From Hyalangium versicolor (GTDB lineage: Bacteria; Myxococcota; Myxococcia; Myxococcales; Myxococcaceae), in the NCBI RefSeq assembly GCF_020103695.1, contig NZ_JAHXBF010000010.1:124001-188000 (forward strand): DNA of 64,000 bases. The letters run 5' to 3'. Made by a program: the position numbers and the translations under genes. The notes under the pieces were generated by a model. The model worked only from the letters and a program-made list of their open reading frames with translations. It ran no database searches and had not been told where the DNA came from. The first letter of the stretch is position 1. Every line of letters begins with the position of its first letter. Below are positions 17,703 through 27,024 of the stretch, in pieces.

Positions 17703-18944
17703 TCACCTCGGGCGTTGGAATACCAGCGTCACGTTCGTCCCACCAAAGCCGAACGAGTTGCTCATCACCGCGTCCACCCGCTGCTCACGCGCGACGTTGG
17801 GAATGCAGTCGAGCGTGATGCGCGGATCCTGGCGCTGGAGGTTGATCGTAGGCGGGAGAATGCCTCGCTGGAGCGCCAGCACGCTGATGACGGCCTCGGC
17901 CGCCCCCGCCGCGCCGTTCATGTGCCCCGTCATGGACTTGGTGGAAGAGACCGCCACCTTCCGGGCCGACTCGCCGAAGACCTTGGCGATGCCCTCCGTC
18001 TCCAGCACATCCCCCACGTCCGTGGAGGTGCCGTGGGCGTTGATGTACCCGATGTCCGAAGGCTTCAGCCCCGCATCCGCCAACGCCTGCCGCATGCTGC
18101 GCTGGGCCCCCTCATGCTCCGGCGCGGGCGTCGTCACGTGGTACGCATCCGAGCTCGCTCCATACCCCGTCAGCTCCGCGTACACCTTCGCGCCACGGTC
18201 CCGGGCGTGCTCCCACGTCTCCAGCACCAGCATGCCGGAGCCCTCCGCGACGACGAAGCCATCTCGATCCACGTCGAAGGGCCGGCTCGCCTGCTGAGGC
18301 GCATCATTCCGCGTGGACAGCGCCTTCATCGCGGCGAAGCCTCCCACGCCCAGCACAGTGATGGGGGCCTCCGCGCCGCCCACCACCGCCGCGTCGAACT
18401 CTCCGCGCTGGATGCCTCGCATGGCTTCCCCGATGGCATGAGCGCTCGTGGAACACGCCGAGTTGGTGGACCAGCTCGGGCCCTTGAGGCCGTGGCGCAT
18501 GGAGATGTAGCCCGGCGCCATGTTGATGATCATCTGAAGGATGAAGAACGGGCTGATGCGATCCGCCCCCTTCTCCAGGACCCGGCGGTAGGTCTCCTCC
18601 AGGCTGCCGATGCCGCCAATCCCCGAGCCGACGATGACCGCCACTCGCTCGGCGTTCTGGGGAGTAATGGTCAGCCCCGAGTCCTTCATGGCCATGTCCG
18701 CGGCCCCCACCGCGAATTGAGCGAACCGATCCATCCGCCGCAGCTCGCGCCGATCGATGAAGTCCTCGGGGCGGAAGTCCTTCACCTCCGCTGCGATGCG
18801 GCAGTCCAGCCCGCTGGCATCAAAGAGCGTGATGGGCCCCACCCCGCTCTCCCCCCGGACGAGCGCCGCCCAGCTCTTCTCCACTCCCGTGCCACAAGGG
18901 CTGATGAGCCCCAGCCCTGTCACCACCACGCGCCGCTTCTCCAT
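17703..18944 (-). CDS. fabF: Beta-ketoacyl-ACP synthase II (FabF/KAS II type)
   Basis: A 413-residue condensing enzyme of type II fatty acid synthesis. The Cys-His-His triad is present: nucleophile Cys in [12 protein letters not shown], His in [11 protein letters not shown] and His in [13 protein letters not shown]; the C-terminal GFGGTN loop is intact. The ATG has AGGAG upstream. The protein could serve primary fatty acid synthesis or a specialised lipid, since it stands apart from acpP and fabD and shares its upstream region with a thioesterase-tetR pair. A possible promoter (TTGAAT/TAATAT, 17-nt spacer) overlaps a palindrome matching a second one near the divergent gene, so TetR-type repression is likely (inference). 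Confidence 0.94.
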   Translation of the reverse strand: MEKRRVVVTGLGLISPCGTGVEKSWAALVRGESGVGPITLFDASGLDCRIAAEVKDFRPEDFIDRRELRRMDRFAQFAVGAADMAMKDSGLTITPQNAERVAVIVGSGIGGIGSLEETYRRVLEKGADRISPFFILQMIINMAPGYISMRHGLKGPSWSTNSACSTSAHAIGEAMRGIQRGEFDAAVVGGAEAPITVLGVGGFAAMKALSTRNDAPQQASRPFDVDRDGFVVAEGSGMLVLETWEHARDRGAKVYAELTGYGASSDAYHVTTPAPEHEGAQRSMRQALADAGLKPSDIGYINAHGTSTDVGDVLETEGIAKVFGESARKVAVSSTKSMTGHMNGAAGAAEAVISVLALQRGILPPTINLQRQDPRITLDCIPNVAREQRVDAVMSNSFGFGGTNVTLVFQRPR

Positions 18945-19037
18945 CTGATCGCTCTCCTCTCGGGCAGGCGGGCACTGAGCGCTCCCTCAGGGTGCACGGC
19001 CCTCCTCGGGCCCAGCCCATGCCTTGAATGAGTCTTT

Positions 19038-19066
19038 ATATTATGGTCATCATACTCTTGATTCAA
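19038..19066 (-). promoter_or_regulatory. Candidate fabF promoter
   Basis: On the minus strand TTGAAT (19066-19061) and TAATAT (19043-19038) are separated by 17 nt, each matching four of six consensus positions. This is a distinctly AT-rich stretch in a GC-rich genome. The operator-like palindrome at 19040-19053 covers the -10 and part of the spacer. Confidence 0.45.
19040..19053. promoter_or_regulatory. Operator-like palindrome O1 (probable TetR site)
   Basis: ATTATGGTCATCAT is a 6-2-6 inverted repeat with one mismatched pair. It is the same element, in the other orientation, as the perfect palindrome 57 bp away (O2). It overlaps the candidate fabF -10. The likely binder is the TetR regulator encoded at 19668. 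Confidence 0.6.
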
Positions 19067-19096
19067 TCTCGAGTAGGGTGCGATAGAGCCTCATAC

Positions 19097-19110
19097 ATGA
19101 TGACCATCAT
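19097..19110. promoter_or_regulatory. Operator-like palindrome O2 (probable TetR site)
   Basis: ATGATGACCATCAT is a perfect 6-2-6 inverted repeat located 20 bp before the thioesterase start codon, between it and fabF. Together with O1 it forms a matched pair in the divergent interval. Confidence 0.65.
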
Positions 19111-19130
19111 CCCATTGGATGGAGCCGCTC

Positions 19131-19655
19131 ATGAGTGAGACAGCCACGCAGCGCACACGGACCGTGACGTGGAGGGATCCGCGAGAGGGGCTCGCCAGCG
19201 CACGGACCCTGTCGGGCCTGGAGTACCTGCGGGCCATCGCCCGAGGCGAACTGCCCCCGGCTCCGATCGCAGTGTTGATGGGCTTCGAGCCCTCGGACGT
19301 GCAGGAGGGCCGCGTCGTCTTCACCGTGCAGCCCGGCGAGCACCAGTACAACCCCATCGGCACCGTTCACGGCGGGCTGGCGGCCACGATCCTCGACTCG
19401 GCCATGGGCTGCGCGGTCCACAGCACCTTGCCGGCCGGCTCGGGCTACACCACGCTGGATCTGCATGTCACCTACGTGCGCCCCATCTCCCACGACACGG
19501 GGAAGCTGACCTGCACGGGAGAGGTCATCCACCTGGGCGGCCGCATGGCCACGGCCCAGGGACGGCTGACGGACGAAGCCGGCCGGCTGTACGCCCACGG
19601 CGTCACCACCTGCATGCTCTTCCGCTCCCCGAGCCCTGGTGGCAAGGAGGGGTAG
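19131..19655 (+). CDS. PaaI-type hotdog thioesterase
   Basis: A 174-residue hotdog-fold protein of the PaaI/YbgC-like acyl-CoA thioesterase group, which cleaves acyl-CoA thioesters. Recognisable segments are LMGFEPSDVQEGRVVFTV, NPIGTVHGGLAATILDSAMG (the catalytic HGG region), YTTLDLHVTYVRPI and GKLTCTGEVIHLGGRMATAQG. An ATG four codons upstream is also in frame, but the chosen ATG has GGAG at 6-nt spacing. It is followed at 12 bp by a tetR gene and is divergent from fabF, which suggests a small locally regulated lipid or acyl-CoA unit. The natural acyl substrate is unknown. Confidence 0.87.
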   Translation: MSETATQRTRTVTWRDPREGLASARTLSGLEYLRAIARGELPPAPIAVLMGFEPSDVQEGRVVFTVQPGEHQYNPIGTVHGGLAATILDSAMGCAVHSTLPAGSGYTTLDLHVTYVRPISHDTGKLTCTGEVIHLGGRMATAQGRLTDEAGRLYAHGVTTCMLFRSPSPGGKEG

Positions 19656-19667
19656 GAGGTCTCACAG

Positions 19668-20279
19668 ATGCGGTACGGACCCGAGCACAAGCAGTCGACG
19701 CATGCGCGAATCCTCGCGGCGGCCGAGTCGCTCTTCCGCAAGCACGGCTTCGAGGGCGCCAGCGTGGAGCGGGTGATGCGCGCCGCCGGCCTCACGGTGG
19801 GCGGCTTCTATGCGCACTTCGCCTCGAAAGAGGCACTGCTCTCCGAGGCGATCCGGAACTTCATGGAGCAGCGCCGGGTGCGCTGGACGGCGGGGCTCGA
19901 GGAACTGCACGGCCGCGAATGGCTGAGCCACTTCATCCGCCGTTACCTCAACCACCAGCGCCGCGACGATCCGGTGCATGGCTGCCTCATGCCGTCGCTC
20001 CTGTCGGACCTCACTCGGGCCTCTCCGGAGGTCCAGGCCACCTACGCCGAGCAGTTGGACGCGCTGGCCCGCCGAATCCAGGAGCACCTGGACGACGAGG
20101 GTGGAGTCACGACCCGTCAGAAGGCCCTGGCGACCATCGCGATGTGCTTCGGAACGATGACGCTGGCCCGAGCCACGTCCTCGCAGCCCCTGTCGGACGA
20201 GCTGCTCGAGGCGGCGCGGGCCCTGCTGCTCGCGCATGGAGAAACACCACCGCCCTCCCCCACTCGTCCGGCTGAGTGA
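19668..20279 (+). CDS. TetR-family transcriptional repressor
   Basis: A 203-residue regulator. The N-terminal helix-turn-helix is typical: ARILAAAESLFRKHGFEG, ASVERVMRAAGLTVGGFYAHFASKEAL. The C-terminal ligand domain has a Cys (HGCLMPSLLSDL) and helical stretches consistent with the TetR_C group often found with AcrR/NemR-like sensors. The start has a good Shine-Dalgarno (GGAGG). It is the second gene of the thioesterase-tetR pair. Two copies of one palindrome upstream of the pair and of fabF are the probable operators, implying autoregulation and control of fabF. The inducer may be an acyl compound (inference). Confidence 0.92.
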   Translation: MRYGPEHKQSTHARILAAAESLFRKHGFEGASVERVMRAAGLTVGGFYAHFASKEALLSEAIRNFMEQRRVRWTAGLEELHGREWLSHFIRRYLNHQRRDDPVHGCLMPSLLSDLTRASPEVQATYAEQLDALARRIQEHLDDEGGVTTRQKALATIAMCFGTMTLARATSSQPLSDELLEAARALLLAHGETPPPSPTRPAE

Positions 20280-20289
20280 GGGAGGGCGG
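20250..20289. terminator. Strong hairpin at the end of tetR
   Basis: A 16-bp stem with one mismatch (arms 20250-20265 and 20274-20289, 8-nt loop) spans the tetR stop codon. It lies between convergent tetR (+) and the cytochrome lipoprotein (-). GC-rich and without a T-tract, but strong enough to be a bidirectional terminator. Confidence 0.6.
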
Positions 20290-20337
20290 GGCGCCCGACC
20301 TTGCGGTACTCGAGACCCGGCGCCGCCTCGCCGTCCG

Positions 20338-21927
20338 CTACTGGCAGTCCGCGGAGCAGGTGGCCTGCGTCTCCCACGAGTCGCAGACGTTATCGCCGCA
20401 GGCCGCGCTGAGGAACGTGTCGAGCACCTCCTTGCGGTGAGGGAGGAAGGTACCCACGAGCGCCGGAGAGAGGCGGTGGCGCGGACCGTCCGGGCCGGGA
20501 TCGGTCAGCTCGGAGGTGTGCGTGAAGCCCAGCGAGGGCGGCCAGATGATGCCGCTGCCCAGGTTCGCCCCATTGCTGAGACGGTGGCAGCCCGCGCAGG
20601 AAAGGGCCATGGCTCGCGCCACCACCTGGTCCGGAGTGAGCGTGCTGCCGATGGCGCTCAGCTTGTTCTGGATGTTTGCCCGCAGCGGGCTGGGGCCCGC
20701 GCCGAACTGGTTCACGTAGTGGTTCTCCTGCGGGTTCTGCTCGTCGCTCTGGCCGCTGTTGAACGCGTCCGGGATGCTCAGGCCGAAACGGTTGATGTCG
20801 TTGACCGCCAGGCTGGCTACCTGGTCGGGAAAGACGACGTTCTGGAAGTCCGCCGTCCGCGCATGCGTCGAGCCTGGGTTGAAGAGGATGCCGCCAGGGT
20901 TGGTCTTCACCGTGACGGGGGTGAACTGGACGGTGCACGCCCCCGCGCCGCAGTTCTTGCGGATCTTGAACTCACGCAGGTTCCAGGTGGGCTGCATGAA
21001 CTGGTTGATGCGCACCTGACCGGTGTTGCTCGCGCGATTGCCCAGGTTGTCGACGTGGAACACGGGCATGAAGCCGGGGAGCCCCAGGAAGTAGAAGTCA
21101 TGCAGCTTGTCGCCTCGTGAGTTCACGTCCGCGTCCGCGGTGAGGCCGGCCCAGAAGTTGGCCACGGGCCGGCAGCCCTCCAGGCCCAGCGCGGGCGTGG
21201 GGTTGGGCAGCACTGCCTCGAAGATGACGAAGAGCCGATCCCTCGGGTTGGTGATGCCGGAGCGCTTGGCGAAGACGATGCGGTACTCGCCGCAGTTGGC
21301 GCCGTTCGCGGGAGCCAGATCGAAGCGGTTGAAGAGACCCACGGGTAGGTAGGCGTTGGGGTTCGTGGTGGCGTTGATGAACGGGTCCACGAGCGCCTGT
21401 CCACCCTCGGCGGGCCGACATGGGTATGGGAAGCCGTTCATGTTGGCGATGCCCGGGCTGTCGCAGTGAGGGCCCGCGCCGAGACCGGGGGCGGGCCGCT
21501 CCGTGTCCCACCACTGATGGAAGAGATCGAGCGCCGTCGTGGGCACGCCGCTCGTCCCGACGAGCTGATCCATCACCGTCTGCAGGGTGAACTTGCTGAG
21601 GATGGCGTCATCCGTCACGGCCAGGGAGCGCTGGGGATCCACTCCGCTGGTCACCGGCGGCGGGGGCGGAGGCGGATCCTGCGGAGGCGGAGGCGGAGGC
21701 GGATCCTGCGGAGGCGGAGGCGGGGACTGCTGCTGCTGTGGCGGCGGTGGAGGCAGCATTCCGATGCCCCCGCGATCAGGCTGGGAGGTCGGCGTGCCCT
21801 CCGTCACCGGATCCTCGGTGGTCGACGGATCCTCGGTCCCGGTCGCCGTGGAGTCACAACCGCTCGCCCACATCGACAGGATGCTGCCCAGCAGGACCGC
21901 GCGCCCCTTCTTGCTCAGAATCTTCAT
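20338..21927 (-). CDS. Poly-proline linker lipoprotein with a c-type heme motif
   Basis: A 529-residue exported protein I do not recognise as a named family. It has a lipoprotein signal (MKILSKKGRAVLLGSILSMW, Cys in ASGC), then a Thr/Glu-rich and Pro-rich linker with blocks of 5-7 Pro separated by QD. A large middle region follows (FHQWWDTERPAPGLG, GLFNRFDLAPANGANCGEYR). Near the C-terminus ALSCAGCHRLSNG carries a CxxCH heme-attachment motif. The tail CGDNVCDSWETQATC is Cys-rich. The ATG was set by the signal peptide and GGAGAG upstream. It is 226 bp downstream of rsmA. It could be an electron-transfer or peroxidase-like surface protein; the substrate is unknown. Confidence 0.75.
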   Translation of the reverse strand: MKILSKKGRAVLLGSILSMWASGCDSTATGTEDPSTTEDPVTEGTPTSQPDRGGIGMLPPPPPQQQQSPPPPPQDPPPPPPPQDPPPPPPPVTSGVDPQRSLAVTDDAILSKFTLQTVMDQLVGTSGVPTTALDLFHQWWDTERPAPGLGAGPHCDSPGIANMNGFPYPCRPAEGGQALVDPFINATTNPNAYLPVGLFNRFDLAPANGANCGEYRIVFAKRSGITNPRDRLFVIFEAVLPNPTPALGLEGCRPVANFWAGLTADADVNSRGDKLHDFYFLGLPGFMPVFHVDNLGNRASNTGQVRINQFMQPTWNLREFKIRKNCGAGACTVQFTPVTVKTNPGGILFNPGSTHARTADFQNVVFPDQVASLAVNDINRFGLSIPDAFNSGQSDEQNPQENHYVNQFGAGPSPLRANIQNKLSAIGSTLTPDQVVARAMALSCAGCHRLSNGANLGSGIIWPPSLGFTHTSELTDPGPDGPRHRLSPALVGTFLPHRKEVLDTFLSAACGDNVCDSWETQATCSADCQ

Positions 21928-22153
21928 GGCTCTCTCCACTCGCTCAGGTGTTCGACTTGGAGGAGCACCCGGACCGTGCTCCTGGCCCGAGCTTGAGCAA
22001 GGCATGCGCCAACCCCGGCGCACCGGAGAGTTCGCGCGGTTACGTCGACAGCTCGTTCATGGGGATGCAGGAAGCGCAGAGCGCACTGCGGATTCCGCAG
22101 CGCGCGTGCAGCCGGCACTGGAGAAAGACTCGCGTGTGCGCCTTACCAGCAGG

Positions 22154-22981
22154 CTAACCCACCGAGCCGAGAGCCCTCTCCAGCGCGGCAAACTCCGCGG
22201 GTGCGAGCGTCTCCGCTCGACGCATCGGGTCGATCCCTGCCGTCTCCAGCGCCTTTGCCCACTGCTCGGGCGTCGCCAGTGACTTGTCCGACTTGAGCGA
22301 GTTGAACAGCGTCTTGCGCCGCTGCGCGAACCCCGCCTTCACCACCCGGATGAAGCGCTCCTCGCTCACCAGCGGAGCCCGGGGCGCCTTCAGCCGCGTC
22401 AGCCGCACCACCGCCGAGTCCACCTTCGGCGGAGGGTGGAAGAGATGCGCCTCCAGCGTGAACAGGTGCTCCACGTCGAAGTACAACCCGAGCAGCACCG
22501 AGAGCAGCCCGTAATCTCGCGTCCCCGGCTCTGCCGCCAGCCGCTCCACCACCTCCTTCTGCAGCGTGAACACCGCCCGCGACACGTGCGCGCGCTGCTC
22601 CAACACCCGGAACAGGATGGGGCTCGTCAGGTGGTACGGCAGGTTGCCCACCACCGCCACCTCCGGCGCTCCCGCCACCTCCGCGAACTCCACAGTCGCC
22701 GCGTTGCCGGACACCACCCTCACTCCAGGAATGGCCTCCTTCTCCAACACCGCGAGCATGTCCCGGTCCTTCTCCACCGCCGTGACTCGCGCGCCCGTGG
22801 CCGCCAGGAACCGCGTCAGGTGCCCCAGCCCCGGCCCCAGCTCCACCACCGGCTCGTCCTTGCGCAGCTCCAGCGCCTCGGCGATCTCCTGCAGCGCACC
22901 CTCGTCGCCCAGGAAGTTCTGCCCCCAGCTGTGCTTCGCGTGCAGCCCGTGGCGCTTGAGAATCTCTCGCGGCGTTTCCAC
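22154..22981 (-). CDS. rsmA: 16S rRNA dimethyladenosine transferase RsmA (KsgA)
   Basis: RsmA dimethylates A1518 and A1519 of 16S rRNA in late 30S assembly. The 275-residue protein has the N-terminal KHSWGQNFLGD, SAM motif I VVELGPGLGHLTRFLAA, acidic motif VEKDRDMLAVLE, catalytic NLPYHLTSPILFR and the C-terminal domain with FFxPPP-like LFHPPPKVDSAVVRL and FAQRRKTLFNSLK. The GTG at METPREILKRHG was chosen because GGGAGGGGAAC precedes it; upstream in-frame codons overlap tsaD. It starts 11 bp after tsaD and is probably co-transcribed with it. Confidence 0.95.
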   Translation of the reverse strand: METPREILKRHGLHAKHSWGQNFLGDEGALQEIAEALELRKDEPVVELGPGLGHLTRFLAATGARVTAVEKDRDMLAVLEKEAIPGVRVVSGNAATVEFAEVAGAPEVAVVGNLPYHLTSPILFRVLEQRAHVSRAVFTLQKEVVERLAAEPGTRDYGLLSVLLGLYFDVEHLFTLEAHLFHPPPKVDSAVVRLTRLKAPRAPLVSEERFIRVVKAGFAQRRKTLFNSLKSDKSLATPEQWAKALETAGIDPMRRAETLAPAEFAALERALGSVG

Positions 22982-22992
22982 GTTCCCCTCCC

Positions 22993-23991
22993 TCACATCC
23001 GCCACGCCGGATCCGCCGCGAGCTTGAAGTCCCCTCGCAGCCCCCGGCGCCAGGCCTCGTACCCGGCCACCGCAATCATGGCCCCGTTGTCCGTGCACAA
23101 CCGCACTGGCGGCAGGTAGAGCTTCAGGCCCCGATCCTCCGCGCGCTCCAGGCACAGCGAGCGCAACCGCGAGTTCGCCGCCACGCCTCCGCACACCACC
23201 AGCCGCTTCAGCCCCAACCGCCGCCCCGCCGCGATGAACTTCTTCGACAGCGCGTCCGCCACCGCCTCCTGGAACGAGGCGCACAGGTCCGCCAGCGCCT
23301 GCCCCTGCGGCACGCCGTGCTTGCGCACGTGGTTCAACACCGACGTCTTCAACCCCGAGAAGGACACGTCGAACGTATCCGGCTGCGGAAGCGCTCGCGG
23401 GAAGTGGATGGCCTCCGGATCGCCCTTCTGCGCGAGCTGATCAATCGGAAGCCCGCCCGGATACGGCAGACCCAGGATGCGCGCCGTCTTGTCGTAGGCC
23501 TCACCCGCCGCGTCATCTCGAGTGCTACCGACCAGTCGGTACCGGCCGTAGTCCTGCACCTCGTAGAGGCTTGTGTGCCCACCCGAGACGACCAGTCCGA
23601 GGAACGGCGGCTCGGGCGCGTCCTCCAGCAGCCGGATGGCCAGCAGGTGCCCCTCCAGGTGGTTGGCTCCCACGAAGGGCTTGCCCGTCGCCAGGCTCAG
23701 CGACTTGGCCACCTGCACCCCCACCAGCAGCGCCCCAATCAGCCCCGGCCCCGAGGTGACGGCGATGAGGTCCACATCCTCTAGCGTCTTGCCCGCACGG
23801 GTGAGCGCCTCGTGGAGCACCGGCATCACCTGGACGATGTGGTTGCGGCTCGCGAGCTCCGGCACCACTCCGCCCCAGCGGCGGTGGATGTCCACCTGTG
23901 TGGAGACGACATCCGACAACGCACGCCGGCCGTCCTCCACCAGGGCGGCTGCGGTCTCATCACAACTGGTTTCCAGTCCAAGTACGAGCAA
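22993..23991 (-). CDS. tsaD: tRNA N6-threonylcarbamoyladenosine transferase TsaD
   Basis: TsaD transfers the threonylcarbamoyl group to A37 of ANN-decoding tRNAs, with TsaB and TsaE. The 332-residue ASKHA-fold protein shows LGLETSCDETAAALVEDG, metal-binding NHLEGHLLAIRL, VSGGHTSLYEV, LGLPYPGGLPID, SFSGLKTSVL and CGGVAANSRLR, with a C-terminal Asp in CTDNGAMIAVAGY. The TTG at MLVLGLETS was chosen to fit the family N-terminus; a further TTG lies eight codons up. It is followed at 11 bp by rsmA and preceded at 43 bp by the REC-PATAN gene on the same strand. Confidence 0.95.
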   Translation of the reverse strand: MLVLGLETSCDETAAALVEDGRRALSDVVSTQVDIHRRWGGVVPELASRNHIVQVMPVLHEALTRAGKTLEDVDLIAVTSGPGLIGALLVGVQVAKSLSLATGKPFVGANHLEGHLLAIRLLEDAPEPPFLGLVVSGGHTSLYEVQDYGRYRLVGSTRDDAAGEAYDKTARILGLPYPGGLPIDQLAQKGDPEAIHFPRALPQPDTFDVSFSGLKTSVLNHVRKHGVPQGQALADLCASFQEAVADALSKKFIAAGRRLGLKRLVVCGGVAANSRLRSLCLERAEDRGLKLYLPPVRLCTDNGAMIAVAGYEAWRRGLRGDFKLAADPAWRM

Positions 23992-24034
23992 GGCAGTGAC
24001 CTTCCAGGCCCACAAGGGCCCGAGCCCCCGCCTC

Positions 24035-26869
24035 CTACTTGCTGCCCAGCTGCTTCAGCGCGAGGCGCACGTCGTTGGAGAACTTCCCCGAGGGCTCCAT
24101 GGCAAGGTACTTCTTATAAGCCTCGATCGCCTTGTTATTCTGCTGCGTCACCTGCAGCGCCATCCCCAGCGCGAACCAGGCCCGGGCGTTGGTGTCCTTC
24201 TCCTTCACCACGTCATTCAGCAGCCTCGCGGCCTCGCGGTAGGCCGCGTCACTCGTGCTCCCCATCACCAGCGAGAAGCCCAGCCCTTCCTTGGCCTCGT
24301 TCGAGCCTGGCTTGGCCTTCAGCGCCTTGCGATAGCTCGACGCGGCCACCTTGAAGCGCCCACTGCCAATGGCCGAACGCGCCTGCTTGATGGAGTTGGC
24401 GAACTCGACCTCCGGATCCACCGGCTTCGCGTCCGGGGGCGTATCAGCGGGCTCGGGCGTGTCGTCCGGCTCCGGCGTCTCGGCGATTGGGGGGTTCGGA
24501 GACTCCGGCGGCTTGCCCGTATCTTCGGGCTTTGCCGCCAGCGTCCCCGCATCCGTCGCGGCAGTCGGCGTCGGCGTCGGTGTCACGACCGCATCCGGAG
24601 GCTTCGTCTCAGTCGAATCCGGAGGCTTCGTCTCGGACGGGTCCGGCCGCTTCGCCTGCGGATCCGTCTTCTCCGGCGGCTTTGGCGGCGGGCCCGATTC
24701 ATCCGAACCTCGCGTGCCCATCACCACCGCGGCCACCGCGATGAACGCCGCGATACCCACGCCAATGTAGAGCCCCGTCCGCTTGGGCTTGACCGCGCTG
24801 GCGAGCGCCGCATCATCCGCTGTCTTGTCCTTGGCCTTGTCCTTCTCCGGCTCCTTCTTGGCGGCAGGAGGCGACGACACCGGCTTCGACGGCGTGGCCG
24901 CGGGCGTAGGCGGGACCTTGAAGTCCAACGTGGGCAGCGACGGCTCCTCGCGCGGCGCCGGCTTGGACGCGGCGGGCCCAGAGGGCGCGAGCACGGGCGG
25001 AGACGTCGGCGCGGGCTCAGGTGCCGCCTTGGCCTTGGCCTTCGCATCGGACTCGGGAACGCCATGCCCCGGATACGGAGGGAGCGCGAGCTGCGCGGGA
25101 GGCTCGGGCTCCGCCACCTCCACGGGAACCGGCTCGGTCACGGCCACGGGCCCCGACACCAGCGTCACCTCGGAAGACGGAGGCGCGGGCGTGGGCGGAG
25201 GCACCGGCGGCAGCGGGTCGGGCCCGGTCGCGGCCCCACCGAAGATGGGCGGGCGTCCCAAGGCATCCAGCACCGCTGCATCCCCTGCGGGCGAGGAGGA
25301 CTGGGGAGCCAACTCGGGAGGATGCGCTACGCCGTTCGACGGCGGCGGGGCAGCACTCGGAGAACTCGAGGCCCGGCCCGCATGCGACCAGGCCGGAATC
25401 GGCGCCCAGGTGCTCGCCGAGCCCAGGCCGTCGGTATCCACCCGGCTCCAGTCCAGCAGCAGGCTGCGCCGCGCATGCTCCTGAGCGCGATGCTCGGGCG
25501 GAGGCTCCACGAGGAACGAGGAGCTCTCCTCCGAAGGCGGCTCCGGAGGCGACGCCTGGGCCGCAAACGTCTCCGCCGTGGACGCGGGGCTGGGGCGCTT
25601 CGGCTTCGGCTGGAAGACGACGACATTGGCCGGCTGCGCGGCAGCAGCAGCAGCAGCGCTGGGGGCGGGAGGAGGCTCCGCCACGGGGCTCGCGGCAGGC
25701 TTCGTCTCCTGCACCTTCTCCGGCGGAGCGGGAGGCGGCGGCGGCGCGACCGCGGAGATGGGCGGGGGCGGAGGCACGGCAGCCGTGGCCGCGGCGGGAT
25801 CCACCACCGGCTCGCTGGAGGGCGGCTCCGGCACAGGCGTGGGCGGAGACGGCGGCGCGGGCGGAGCCGACGCGTGCAGCCACTCCTCGATGCCGGGCTT
25901 GCCGCTCTGGATGGGCTCCTGCGGCACGTTGCCCAGCTCGCGGATCAGCCCCTCGAAGTACAGCTTGCTGATGATGCCCAGCGCGGCCAGGTCCTCGAAG
26001 TCCGAGTCCTCCACCACGCGGCTCAGCGTGCGCTTGCCGTCGAACAGGCGCAGCAGCCCGTTCACCTCGTCGGGGATCTCCGACAGGCGCTCGGCCAGCT
26101 GGTGGTAGTCGATCTCGAACACCGTCTCGAGCGGTGGCAGCTGCTCGAGCATGCGGCCCCACTCGTCCAGCCGGCGCATGCCCTCCATGAGCAGGCCCTG
26201 GGTGGAGACCTCGATGCGCTCGGGCCGATCCAGCGGGGTGAACTGCACCTCGAACTGGCCCTCGAACGTGTTCAACATCCGGTAGAACGCGTTCTCACCC
26301 TTGAGGCGCCCCAGCTCCGCGTCGATGACGCGGCCTTCCTTGAAGTAGATGGCGCCCACGCGCTCGCCCTGGATGGCGATGCTGCCCGTCTTGCGGCCGA
26401 TCTCGAACGTCTGGACCAGGTCCACCACGCCCATGTCGGCCAGGCTGCCGCTGAAGCCGCCCTTGGTCGTCTCGCGCTTTTCGATCCTCTCCTTCTCCGC
26501 CTTCTGGAGGATCATCTTCACGCGCGTGACGATCTCTTTGATGTAGATCGGCTTCGTCAGGTAGTCGTCCCCGCCGAGCTCCAGGCCGCGCACCTTGAAC
26601 TCGACCGACTTCTGGTTCGTCAGGAAGACGAAGGGGATGTGCTTGAAGCGCTCGTCCGACTTGAGCGACTTGCACAGCTCGAAGCCGTCCATCTCCGGCA
26701 TCTTCGTGTCGGCCAGCACCAGATCCGGTGGACTGATCTGGACCTTCTCGACAGCGTCCTTACCGTGAATCGCCGTCGTCACGGAGAAGCCCGCCTTCTT
26801 GAGGCTGACCTCCATCACGCGGAGGCTCTTCGCGTCACCATCGACCAGGAGAAGGTGCTGCTTGGCCAC
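24035..26869 (-). CDS. Response-regulator receiver + PATAN (DUF4388) protein with Pro-rich linker, TM and TPR
   Basis: A 944-residue multidomain protein. Residues 1-120 are a complete REC domain: acidic D10/D12, phospho-acceptor D54 in [12 protein letters not shown], Thr in FLTNQK, Lys in YLTKPIY. Residues ~138-300 contain a PATAN/DUF4388 domain ([39 protein letters not shown]). A ~380-residue Pro/Ala-rich linker follows, then a TM-like helix at ~690-708 ([19 protein letters not shown]) and, after a second Pro-rich stretch, C-terminal TPR repeats (~815-944). A TM between REC and TPR would put the TPR outside the cytoplasm, which is odd. PATAN-REC proteins regulate motility in cyanobacteria; the role here is unknown. 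Confidence 0.86.
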   Translation of the reverse strand: MAKQHLLLVDGDAKSLRVMEVSLKKAGFSVTTAIHGKDAVEKVQISPPDLVLADTKMPEMDGFELCKSLKSDERFKHIPFVFLTNQKSVEFKVRGLELGGDDYLTKPIYIKEIVTRVKMILQKAEKERIEKRETTKGGFSGSLADMGVVDLVQTFEIGRKTGSIAIQGERVGAIYFKEGRVIDAELGRLKGENAFYRMLNTFEGQFEVQFTPLDRPERIEVSTQGLLMEGMRRLDEWGRMLEQLPPLETVFEIDYHQLAERLSEIPDEVNGLLRLFDGKRTLSRVVEDSDFEDLAALGIISKLYFEGLIRELGNVPQEPIQSGKPGIEEWLHASAPPAPPSPPTPVPEPPSSEPVVDPAAATAAVPPPPPISAVAPPPPPAPPEKVQETKPAASPVAEPPPAPSAAAAAAAQPANVVVFQPKPKRPSPASTAETFAAQASPPEPPSEESSSFLVEPPPEHRAQEHARRSLLLDWSRVDTDGLGSASTWAPIPAWSHAGRASSSPSAAPPPSNGVAHPPELAPQSSSPAGDAAVLDALGRPPIFGGAATGPDPLPPVPPPTPAPPSSEVTLVSGPVAVTEPVPVEVAEPEPPAQLALPPYPGHGVPESDAKAKAKAAPEPAPTSPPVLAPSGPAASKPAPREEPSLPTLDFKVPPTPAATPSKPVSSPPAAKKEPEKDKAKDKTADDAALASAVKPKRTGLYIGVGIAAFIAVAAVVMGTRGSDESGPPPKPPEKTDPQAKRPDPSETKPPDSTETKPPDAVVTPTPTPTAATDAGTLAAKPEDTGKPPESPNPPIAETPEPDDTPEPADTPPDAKPVDPEVEFANSIKQARSAIGSGRFKVAASSYRKALKAKPGSNEAKEGLGFSLVMGSTSDAAYREAARLLNDVVKEKDTNARAWFALGMALQVTQQNNKAIEAYKKYLAMEPSGKFSNDVRLALKQLGSK

Positions 26870-26930
26870 GTTCGGTTGCCTTTCCCTACGGACGGCTCAC
26901 GAGGAGCCAGACGCCGAGGAGTCGCGCGGG

Positions 26931-26960
26931 ATGATCACGCTCAATCTCCAGGCATGTCAA
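26931..26960 (-). promoter_or_regulatory. Candidate promoter of the REC-PATAN gene
   Basis: On the minus strand a perfect TTGACA (26960-26955) is followed after 18 nt by GATCAT (26936-26931), four of six -10 matches. It lies 62 bp before the ATG at 26869, in the 155-bp gap after the giant repeat gene. The REC-PATAN gene and tsaD-rsmA may thus have their own promoter. Confidence 0.45.
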
Positions 26961-27024
26961 TGGTTTGGCTGGCTCCTCCCCCCGCCCGAAGGGCAGGCGG
27001 ACGACTGCCCGCCAGGTGTGGTGT

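Noticed and set aside
22086-22100. Perfect palindrome CTGCGGATTCCGCAG upstream of the cytochrome lipoprotein
   Set aside because: It is more than 150 bp from the start codon, is a single copy and has no regulator nearby, so it was not listed as an operator.
22143-23075. A second minus-strand frame over rsmA (310 codons)
   Set aside because: The protein is Gly/Ala/Arg low complexity; the frame ending at 22154 contains all RsmA motifs.
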